From assembly GCA_015680685.1 (NCBI GenBank), contig MNCI01003632.1, forward strand, positions 862-64,861: 64,000 bases of DNA, written 5' to 3'. A model generated the notes under the pieces. That model made no database searches, had not been told where the DNA came from, and was given only the letters and a program-made list of their open reading frames with translations. This document shows, piece by piece, positions 55,052 to 64,000 of the stretch. Source of the DNA: Gnetum montanum. Its lineage: Eukaryota > Streptophyta > Gnetopsida > Gnetales > Gnetaceae. The translations under genes were made by a program, and so were the position numbers. The first letter of the stretch is position 1; every line of letters starts with the position of its first letter.

Positions 55052-56505
55052 TCAGCATAAGTGACCATCTCCCCCATGACTAAGTTGAAAGGAGGAGATC
55101 CAAAATAAGGAGTGAGGTCGTCCTCTCTCAGAGAGATTATGTGCACTAGTTGTTTTAAGTTCATGGAAGGGTTTAGTTTGTTGCACCGTGACCAATAATC
55201 TCTTATTAGGGCTTTCAGGTTTGTATCTGGTCATGACTATTGAGGGAAAGGTTGTATGAATAATGTAACGCCCTTCTCACAATGTTTGAAATTTTGTGCG
55301 TTGTGGCACATGTGTGGGATTCCAGTAGAGGACCTTATCCCCTAGTTGATACTTAACCTTTCAAATTTTTTTAAGTCATGACGTTGCTTGTTATGTACCT
55401 TATGCAACTCATTTGATGACAGGGCAACCAATCAGTTCTCATCTGGCATGTTTAGAGTTGCCAATCTTTGTTTTTGCGCTAGATCAAGGTCAAGGTGGAG
55501 GGCACACACCATGGATAGTGTACGGAGCTCAGTTTGAATTAGAAGCTTTGGAAGTTTTCCGTATACTAACTCATAGGGAGAATAGCCTATAGGGAGTTTC
55601 CAAGTGAAGCGGTATGCCCAGAAGGCATCATTCAATTTAGTGCTCCAATTTCGCCTATATTTGCTAATTGTCCTTGTTAATATTCTAGTAATCTCCCAGT
55701 TCGTGACCTCGGCTTGGCCATTAGCTTGGGGGTCATAAGGGGTAGTCAATTTATGGTCAACCCCTAAGTGCTGCATCGATTTCTGAAAGGTTGCACCTGT
55801 GAAGTATGTTCCATTATCCCAGATAAGTGCACATGGCATACCAAACCTATTTACAACTTATTGTTGCACAAATCGTGTAGCTATAGATGATGTGCAGTCT
55901 ATAATAGCAGCTGCTTTAGCCCATTTCATTAGATAGTCAATGACAACGATGATGTAAGCTTTTCCATTGGACATTAGTGTAATGGGCCCCATAAAGTCTA
56001 TTCCCCAAATGTCAAAGGGTTCTAAAGGTTGAATCCATTGTTGTAGACCCTCCATTCTAGTAGTCATTTCCCCATCACGTTGACAGCGCTCGCAGGACTG
56101 GACAAATTCATGGGCGTCCCGAAATAATGTTGGCCAATAATATCTTGCAAGCAGGATTTTAATAGTCATTCATCTCCTTGCATAGTGTCCCCCACAAGGG
56201 CCCTCATGAGCATCTTGGAGAACTCTTAGTTGGTCCACATCGGGCACACACCATTGAACCAAGCCATCAGGACAAACTTTGTAAAGTTGTCGGTTGATCT
56301 CCATGAAGTACTTAGCTTTGTGAAGAAACTGTTGCTTCTTCCTAAAGTCCAGTTCTTGTGGTGTTTGTTGGGAAAGGAGATAGGTGAGAATGCTACTATA
56401 CCAATTTGTTTCCATGGGTTGGTTATTCACTACACTAGCAAAGAGGGCTTCATCAGGAAAATGATGAGATATGGCATATTCATCCTCCTTGCTGTCCCAG
56501 TGCAA
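55052..56505 (-). pseudogene. integrase of element C, near complete
   Basis: Zinc finger DAHEGPCGGHYARR plus SCERC. The catalytic triad is conserved: WGIDFMGP, WDNGTYF and NGQAEVTNWE. The C-terminal part has IGYSPYELVYGKLP and SPNKRLLVTVQQTKPFHEL and ends SHGGDGHLC at 55052. Only a few stops and one or two frame changes (open frames 56505-56170, 56169-55858, 55839-55432, 55234-55052). It is the most informative copy for classifying the family as Athila/Tat-like. Confidence 0.93.
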
Positions 56506-57967
56506 CCGAGATAAATGATCTACAACTACATTCTCGGTGCCTTTTCAATCAATCATCATAGATCGAACTCTTGTAGGATTATTAGCCATCATATTATACG
56601 AGGGCCAACCGTTGTCTTGTTAATGAGGAACCTGATTGCACTATGATCCATATGAATGTACACTTTGTAGCCTAACACATAGTGCCTAAACTTGTCCAGT
56701 GCAAACACTACAGCCATTAATTCTTTTTCTGTAGTTGTGTAGTTAAGTTGTGCACTGGCGATACTCCTACTTGTACAGTGGATGTAATAAGGACATTTTT
56801 GGTCATCTAACTGTGTAAGTACGGATCCTAAGGCATAATTGGATGCATCAGTCATTATATGGAACGGTTTGGACCAGTCAGAGGCTTGTAGAATGGGAGT
56901 TTCCACAAGCTTTTTTTTTTAGAGTTTGGAATGCTTGTTCACATTCCCTGGTCCATTTGAATGGTGCATCCTTCTTTGTTAGTTCCACTAACAGTTTGGA
57001 AATCTTGGAGAAGTTCTCAATGAATCTCCTATGGTAGCCAGTGTGTCCAAGGAATGATCGAATGCCTTTGACAGTTTCCGATTGTTGGGTGATTCCTTGG
57101 ATGACCCTAACTTTATCTGGGTCTACCTCTATTCTTGATGTGAAATCTTATGCCTAAGTACTACGCCTTCTTGGACCATCAGATGGCTTTTTTGCCAATT
57201 GAGCCTTAATATGGTTTCTATGCATCTTTTTAGCACTTACTCTAATCGGTCCAAGGCTTAATCAAAGGTTGTTCCATAAGTGGAGAAGTCATCCATAAAG
57301 ACTTCTACTCCATTTCCTATCTGCTGTTGGAATATGCTTAGAACTAGACGTTGAAACGTGGCAGGAGCATTGCACAAGCCAAATGGCATTTTTTTATATG
57401 TAAACGTTCCCTAAGGACTAGTGAACATTGTCTTGGCTTAATCTTCTGGTGCTATTCGTATTTGGTTGTATCCACTATAACCATCCAGAAAACTATAATA
57501 GCGATGCCCTGCTATGGTGTCCAAGACTTGGTCAACAAATGGCAATGGAAAGTGATCCTAGAATGTTGTCATGTTTAGTAGCCTAAAATCTATACACATC
57601 CTCCATTTTCCTCCCTTTTAGGCACGATCACTAGATCGCTAACCCATTCACTATCAGCAATGGGATATATGAACCCAGCCTTAAGAAGTTGTTTTATCTC
57701 TTCTTTTACTATTTGTTTCAACTTTGGGTTCAATCACCTTTGCGGTTGTTTTCGAGGTTTCATGGAGAGGTCCATGTAAATCCTATGCTGGCATATCCTA
57801 GGATCTATTCCAATTAACTTAAGGTATGACCAGGCAAAGGCTTTTGACCACTTGTTTATCACTTTCAGTAGTCTTTCTTTTTGTTTAGGGACAAGTTTTA
57901 CGTTGATGATCACCGATTTTTCATTTTTGAGGGTCATATACTCCAAACCGATGGGCAATGGTTTCAA
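56506..57967 (-). pseudogene. reverse transcriptase and RNase H of element C
   Basis: RT begins KPLPIGLEYMTLKNEK, then SKAFAWSYLKLIGIDP, CQHRIYMD, SFLDGYSGYNQI, FGLCNAPATFQR and the catalytic GVEVFMDDFS (about 57285). RNase H at 56906-56589: DASNYALGSVLTQLDD, LNYTTTEKELMAVVFALDKF and HMDHSAIRFL, with catalytic residues present. Two frameshifts and several stops, including TGA codons that look like former CGA. Confidence 0.93.
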
Positions 57968-58846
57968 ATCTAGGGGCTCTTATTTAAATCTCTTAGGAAT
58001 TTCCAACTTCCCCCAATTAATGTTTTCGAGGTTAAGGTTTGGAAGTTGGCAACAGACTTGCTCCAATGTGTCTATGATTTCAATGTAAGCACTAGTTATT
58101 CCCTCACTGAATTCCATGCATGTTAGCGAATTGCTCTCTTGATTAGCCATCAGCCACTGGGTGTCTTCTTGTTATGTGGCTACTGCATATAGGCACTTTT
58201 TTATATTAATGTCTTGTGCACACCGATTGCATGCAGGCAATGCTAAACTTTGCATAACCCATGATTTCTACACGTAATGGCACCTCGTGTCACTGTATGC
58301 GATGCATGGAACTTTCTTCTTCTCAATCTTTCCAAAAGTGTTCTTCTTGGATATTTCTAGGGAAAGATCAAGAATTCCTAGGCATGCATCTATGGTACTT
58401 AGCCACACTCTTCCCATTATTATTGGGAAGTCCCCCTTACTGTTGTTTACTTGTATGACTAGGAAATCAGCTGGATACGACCACCCACACACAGTGGTAA
58501 CAATGTCCTCCACCAGTCCCAAGGGGATAGTGATGGGTTGATCAGCTAGCTCTAGTCGAATGTTACTCTTCCTTAAGGGAGGTAGGTTCTAGGCTTTATA
58601 CATCTCTTGTGATATTAGATTGACTCAAGAACCTAAGTCCAAAAGAGCTTTACATGGTTCGTTCCCAGCGACTTGGAGGCAGATTAGAGGACTCCTAGGA
58701 TCAGAGAATTTCCTGGGAAGGTGGCACACCTTAATCCAGTTAGTAATGGCATGTGTTAACATAACCGTGTGCGTTAAGCTTGATTTTTGGGTTGAAGGAG
58801 GTCCCGAAGCTTTACTTGGTAAAGAGGTGTTCAGATGTTCAACCAC
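57968..58846 (-). pseudogene. protease region of element C
   Basis: WIKVCHLPRKFSDPRSPL, then LLDLGS with the active-site Asp (58625-58640), SNIRLELADQPITIPLG, VEDIVTTV and ADFLVIQV...FPIIMGRVWL. Aspartic protease of the retropepsin type, cutting the gag-pol polyprotein. It is in frame with gag upstream (stop at 58847) and with RT downstream. Confidence 0.9.
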
Positions 58847-61300
58847 TTATGATGGTGAGGGCTTGGTCGGGTTGCTGGTTTTGAAGAAAGATCTTTTCTG
58901 CATAAGGTTGTTAGAATCAACTGTAGGTTGAGGATTCACAGCCCTTGTGACATTGGGTTGTTGTGGTTGAGTGGGGAGTTTCCCTTGCATTGCTGGAGCA
59001 GATGGTAATGGAGCTATCAGTGTGAGAGTTGCAGATGGTTTCGGAGGATGGTATGTATGTAGTGTGTCTCCCCTAGGAGAAGGAGTCCTATAATACTCCC
59101 AAGCTTGGTAGTGACGTTGTGGTGTCACGTGACCAATAGAGTCACATGGAGAGATTGGTTGCTGCATGTAGTAGCCATATGGATCCGGTTGCTGGAAAGG
59201 GTATTGTTGCCTTGGCAGTGGCATCCCCCATGACTGTGGGTATTGCCACTCCTGGTGTTGCTCAATAGGTTGTGGTGGAGTTCCACTTGGATAATACGTT
59301 AATGGTTGGTGGAATTGCCTTGGGTTACATTGGGGATAAGGTAATCATTGGGGTGCTTGTCATTTGTTAAGTCATGGGTTAAGTGCATACATCCCAGACT
59401 CTTGCAGATGTGAGATTACTAGGCAACATCCCTTAGGATGGTCATACTGGCATATCTCACATCCACCATCATGGTCCATATCAAAATCCACAACCTCTTT
59501 GGTGATGGCCATTTTACCCTTACCTTTGTTACATGCATGGTCCAAATCCCTCTTTTTCTTTTTATCATAGTCACTACTTTGCTCTTTAGACTCCTCTATG
59601 ATTTTGAGAACAGTTTCAAATCTACTATCTAAGGAGTCCCACATTTGTTCTACCTTTGCTGACACTTCTGTTGTTAATTTTTGGGGCGACAAGGTTTTCC
59701 TATTCACCATCTCTTCGAGTGGTGACTCTTCCTCCTCCTCACAGAATCTCACTCCCCTTTTCTGAAGGGAAGGATCGCAGTTGTACTCTTTCGCACTTTC
59801 TCTCTTACATAGCTCCCCTTCTTCCTTAGCTACTTGCTCCAACACTTTATGAACTTGATGGGACCTAAGCTCTGATAATCTCCCTTGGGCATACGTTCCA
59901 AGGGTTCTCCTAGTTTCATGCCTAAGTCCATCTATGAGATGGCGTAGTTGATCCTGCTGCGAGTAACCATGGCGTGGGCAATGATGTAACAGTGCATAAT
60001 AATGGCCCATGGAAGTGTCTAAGGATTCATGATTTCCCTGCTTCCATCCTTGGATTTTCTTTCGTAGGTTAGACACTCGGGAGTACATTTGGTATTTATC
60101 ATTAAACAGTTCTAACATCGTACTCCACCTCTTAATGGTCTCCGATTCTAAGGATTGGTACCAGCTTTCTGCTTCCTTTACTAGTGTCCTTGAGAACAAC
60201 TTTAGTTTTTGCCACTCGTTTTCTATGTTCTGCAAGGCACATGCATCATGGAATGCTTGTAAGTGGTTCTAAGGATTAGCGTTGTATCCCCCCTCAAATC
60301 GTGGGATATTATTCATGTCTAACCTCTTGAACCTGCTATCTTTTTGGTGCCTTGTGGGAATTCTTATAGCCTTCGTTATGTCTAACATGCTTCGGGTTGC
60401 AAGTAGGGGTTCTTCATGGTCATTTCTTTCATAGCGTCTATGATGTCTACGCGATTCCCTACTCTCCCTTCTTCCATGCCATGATTCTCTAGAGTGCTCT
60501 CATCCTCTCTCTCGACTCTCTCATTGAGGTTTCTCACTTTGTTTACCCTTATACTTACGATTAGGTTCCTTATGACTGTGTCTTGATACTAAAGGAGAGG
60601 GTGAATGTGACGATGAAGGTGAAGAAGAAGGAGAACCATCGTCATGATGATGTTTCCTACCTTCTCTTCGATGGTCCTGGCCCCGATCGTGATAACGATC
60701 AAAATGCTTGCCCTTATCATGTGTTCGTGTTCCCTCGTTGAACACTTGGTGTTTATGGGGATTAGAACCAAGATTGTGAATCATGGAGTGAAGGTTCTGA
60801 TATACCACCTCCTCAACATCGTTAGGAGGGGGAACATAGTTTTGTGGGGAACTTATTGAAATAGGTTCACCACCCTTAATTTCGCTTATGACAGGTGAAG
60901 CATTATGGGGCCCTTTGCCCTTCAAAGATGTGTGATAACTTTGTTGTTGCAAGTCCCGTTGACATTGTGCTTCTATGGGATGGTAGTCCCTTGTGTCGTA
61001 ATCGCATGCAATGTACTTTGCGTACAATTGTGACATGCCTATTCGTGCAAGAGTAGGAAGGAGCATGTTGGGGACTGCTCGGTCTGGATGCAACACTATG
61101 TTACCCTTCAAGTCTCTCCAACACAGTTGTTTGTCTTGATGGAGAATAAAGGTAAATTCAGGTATATACTCATCATGATGAATATATACCACATGGAATT
61201 GTTGAGGAATTAGTGGATTTTGGTTATGTGTGTTGTGCCGCCAACTATCTATAGTGTTGTTCCTAGGCGGTGAAGTGCTTTTGTGTGAAGAAGAAGAAAT
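58847..61300 (-). pseudogene. gag of element C
   Basis: Expected start at 61300, where A and D have ATG; here the codon is ATT. N-terminal block HHDEYIPEFTFILHQDKQ (about 61180). Basic, His/Ser-rich stretch (60700-60530). Core 60235-59372: NDKYQMYSRVSNLRKKIQ, YYALLHHCPRHGYSQQDQ, DGLRHETRRTLGTYAQGR, then a charged helical part and the knuckle CEICQYDHPKGC (C-x2-C-x3-H-x3-C). The tail (59340-58850) is proline/glutamine/tyrosine-rich (QQPDPYGYYMQQPISP). One frame throughout, with about six stops, mostly TGA. Confidence 0.92.
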
Positions 61301-61428
61301 TTTTATCTTGTTCGGTGTGCTATTTACTGTTATCTTATTTTTCTTTTGATCAACCCTAAGGGTTCGTTCTAACTTCCCAACGATATGGATGATCTCCTAT
61401 GTTCAACGTAGCACACAAACAACTAAGT

Positions 61429-61446
61429 CCCCGGCAACGGTGCCAA
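61429..61446 (-). other. primer binding site of element C, tRNA-Asp
   Basis: Minus strand TTGGCACCGTTGCCGGGG: 16 of the last 17 bases pair with the 3' end of plant tRNA-Asp. Best preserved primer site of the family. Confidence 0.92.
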
Positions 61447-62255
61447 TGATGAGTGGCAAGGTACCCCTACACTCAACCATACGAATACGAGCGTCTCAAG
61501 CGCGATTTGGTCAAACTCCAAGGACTAAGTGCTTATGCGCCTTAATGGAACACTTAAGGTTAATCAATCGTTGTCCTCCCAAACTTACTTGCATTGTCAC
61601 GGTTGTATGGTTAAGTAAGTTTGAGGTATGTGATTTTTATAACTTTTATCTTTTTAACAGCTATGCTAGTAGGGAAAGGTGAAGAGGACTAAATAACTAA
61701 TTTTCATTAACTATTCACTAACTAAGTTCTAAGTATCCTAGCATCAGTATCCGTTCTCACTTGCCGCACACACCCTGAACCAGTGCAATGCTACTGGGAG
61801 TACCAAACGCTACTCGTTACTGGGTTACCAAGCGTTACACTGTGCTCGAAGCGGTCGTACTGAATGCACTTAACTAGGAGAGTCAAGGGTTGAGAGAGAT
61901 TAATTATCTAGGAAAGCATTTAAACATTTAACAATAATTAAATCCTATTTAGCTTAGTCCATATGCTGCAAGGTTTATCAGAAAGTTCGTCTTTATTACT
62001 GTACACAAATGTGTGCTCAAGTACAATTTTCTCGAGTACAGATTCGTGCACTTTGAGACTCCTACTGCGGGCACATGGAAATTATTCTAACTCTGGAATG
62101 GTAAAACTGTTATAGTTTGGCTAAGGGACTAACTCTGGATGAGTGAACAAGGGAAAGCTGCCTCTTATTTATAGCAATTACGGCGGGCCACAATATCGCG
62201 TATGCGATATCGTGGGGCAAACGCGATATCACGTATGTGATATTGCGGCTCATCA
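61447..62255 (-). repeat. 5' LTR of element C
   Basis: 809 bp, TGATGAGTGGCA to GCGGCTCATCA on the + strand, followed by the target copy ACTTA. It includes the AATAAAGACGAAC block on the minus strand near 61995. Confidence 0.95.
62167..62244 (-). promoter_or_regulatory. LTR promoter of C: TATA box and paired palindromes
   Basis: TATA box on the minus strand (62167-62173). GATATC-type hexamers at 62192, 62206, 62225 and 62239, spaced 14, 19 and 14 bp. Each 14-bp pair makes a near-perfect 20-bp palindrome. Confidence 0.72.
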
Positions 62256-62491
62256 ACTTATAACAACTAACCCCATAGTTTTGGCATCTTTTTGGAGGAT
62301 TCACCAATATCCCTCTCACTATTCATTTCCATATCCTTATCATCGTGCACTTCCTTATATACATAAACTTCATCATGCACCTCCTCGTGTACATGATTGT
62401 CCTAATTTTCATTTCCAATAAGCCCATTGCGTAGGTTTGAACTAGGAGAAAAAATACTAGGGTTTTGGCTTCTTTTGTTCCCTTTTGCCAT
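62256..62491 (-). pseudogene. N-terminal part of the gag-like gene of element I
   Basis: The minus strand starts at 62491 with MAKGNKRSQNPSIFSPSS, followed by an acidic, His/Asp/Glu-rich stretch (EEVHDEVYVYKEVHDD) with one stop. It is cut at 62256 by element C and resumes at 52559 on the other side. Unknown function; the gag reading is a guess based on the downstream half. Confidence 0.35.
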
Positions 62492-64000
62492 AACAACAAT
62501 CATCCACACAAACCATGAATCCAAAATACTAGCCATTGAAAATGAGTGATGATTTACAACCAATCTTAGTCTAAAAGTAGCTAAGGATTATAGAGTGAAC
62601 CTAAGATGGACTACACCTTAAGGATCATAACACCTATGAGCATAACATAAGTGTACACAGGACATTAATTTATAGATCAAAGGCATAGCAAGCACTTATG
62701 TTATAGTCCACCGCCAAATCTATAAATAAGAGGATGTCTTGTGTACACTTATGTTATCATTCCTTGAGTAATTTATAAGCAAGGAATAGATTAATGTCTT
62801 GTGTACACTTATGTTATAGATTAAAGGCATAGTGATATACCTTGAGTAATTTATAGACATTAGTGGAATGATATCTCTATATAAGCTTGTAAGGATATTC
62901 GTACTTCTTTTGGCCTTTATTCTATAAGGGAAGAAACCTTTGGACCACCAAGAAGGCATACTCTCTAAAAAAAACCTCTTCCAATTAATGTAGATTGGTC
63001 CCAGAACTAAGTTTATAAATATATATCATTTTTCGTTAATTTTTAACAGCTTGTAAAGTTTCAAAATGCTTCCAAACTTTTCTCTCATTATTTCTTTCAT
63101 TCTTAAAGCATGTCTAAAGCACTAAGATACACAAAAATATAAATTTCAAATTTAAAGCATCAAACATTAGCAAAGCATCCATGAAGAACACAAAAATTAA
63201 ATCATGATCTCTAGTAATTTTTGAAATTTTCTAGAGTCTCAATTCATTGTTAATATCCTCGTTGGGGAAGATTCAAATACTAATATTTTTTAATTCAAGT
63301 TAATTCACATCATTTTTTATCATCTCCAACTTTTGTTATCTATAACATGAGTAATGATTAATTTGTGATCCACTGCAATCTTACCATTAGATGTGTTTTC
63401 ACTTTTTGCATAAAACACAAGACACAACTTGCTTGTTATTTGGGCTATAGCCCAATCACAATTAGTGGTAAGTATTGTAATCTTTACCACGAGTATTAGT
63501 GATCATTGTTACCACCAATATGAGTCATAGTCAATTCATAATATTTCTATTCACAATCTAGATTTCCAGTGTGAACTTCATTCTACCCACAATCATATTT
63601 GTTGTCTACTATGACCTCTAGAACTGGTGAGATATTTCTATTCATGATCTAGATTTCTAGTGTGAACTTCATTCTACCCACAATCATCTTTGATGTCCAC
63701 TATGACCTCTACAACTAGTGAAGATTAACTTGTAGTCCTCACAATTTTCAAGTGAGGACCTCAAATTAAATAATTTTCCATCATATTAATTTACCACTAA
63801 GGCCATTGTGAGAAAACTTATTATTAGCATCTAAGAAGTAAGAAATGATAATGATTGATAAAGGTCAAGCTTTAACATGATGTATAAAATCTAATACTTG
63901 AGTAGAATGTAACCTTTTTCTTGGTGCATGATGCTTTGGTCATTATGGATTAGTTATTATTTACTAAATATTTGCCTCATTAAACTCTTTCATGGTTGAT
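62492..64000. other. unassigned AT-rich DNA with short repeats
   Basis: At 62680-62890 the string GTCTTGTGTACACTTATGTTAT occurs twice (about 62734 and 62792), with TTGAGTAATTTATA nearby each time. At 63590-63700 a 60-bp block beginning ATTTCTA.TCA..ATCTAGATTTC is repeated in tandem at about 80-bp spacing (63545 and 63626). No coding similarity. Confidence 0.5.

Larger units (their letters stand above)
52560..62255 (-). mobile_element. Ty3/gypsy element C, best preserved copy
   Basis: LTRs 52560-53293 (end lost at an N) and 61447-62255, target duplication ACTTA (52555-52559 and 62256-62260), primer site nearly perfect for tRNA-Asp. Gag, protease and the start of RT share one frame (61300 to about 57730), so the ancestor made a single gag-pol polyprotein. 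No ORF3; a spacer as in A. About 9.7 kb. Confidence 0.95.

Noticed and set aside
62720-62959. Minus-strand 79-codon frame at the right end
   Set aside because: Composed of short internal repeats; the similar DNA at 50.5 kb is shared as a repeat and does not keep a common frame over its length.

Overview
Organism and setting. This is a stretch of repeat-packed nuclear DNA from a land plant, probably a species with a large genome. Evidence: Ty3/gypsy elements of the Athila/Tat type (tRNA-Asp primer sites, FMDDF reverse transcriptase box), a decayed Ty1/copia element, long AT-rich deserts, scaffold gaps (24243-24502, 37105-37238, 49550-50263, single Ns at 45576 and 53294), and no intact cellular gene. 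The only host-gene relic is a fragment resembling a cycling-Dof transcription factor near 47.7-48.3 kb. Nothing here is prokaryotic; no tRNA, rRNA or CRISPR array was seen. The species cannot be named from this sequence. Layout. (1) 1-5886: unassigned DNA, an LTR fragment (1618-2154) interrupted by a truncated + strand gypsy element D (LTR 2155-2968, gag to about 4945). (2) 5887-44232: one old minus-strand copia element G with 98-bp LTRs, torn apart by later insertions. Gypsy element F (9522-22499) split its reverse transcriptase, and F itself received a third family, H (about 12480-15690). Gypsy element A (22665-41350, 5-bp target duplication CACAC) landed in the same host, and element B (31700-40645, duplication ATTTT) landed inside the 3' LTR of A. 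B carries a further 610-bp hairpin-rich insertion. That is four levels of nesting. (3) 44233-52559: a solo LTR (44797-45587, duplication CCTTT), the Dof-like fragment, an H-type LTR ending in a gap, and an older gag-like element I. (4) 52560-62255: gypsy element C (duplication ACTTA), the best preserved copy, inserted into I. (5) 62256-64000: the rest of I and AT-rich DNA. How the parts work together. A, B, C, D, E and F share LTRs that begin TGATGA and end in or near CATCA, a primer site for tRNA-Asp and a gag-protease-RT-RNase H-integrase order. B has no pol at all. B and F carry an extra large coding region, here called ORF3, in the env position: a globular domain followed by a long coiled coil and a conserved tail. 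In B, ORF3 has its own upstream TATA box preceded by the same GATATC-rich palindrome array that sits just upstream of the TATA box in the LTR promoters. This shared promoter code plus the ORF3 module is the most unusual system in the window. All copies are inactivated, mainly by stops that look like C-to-T changes.
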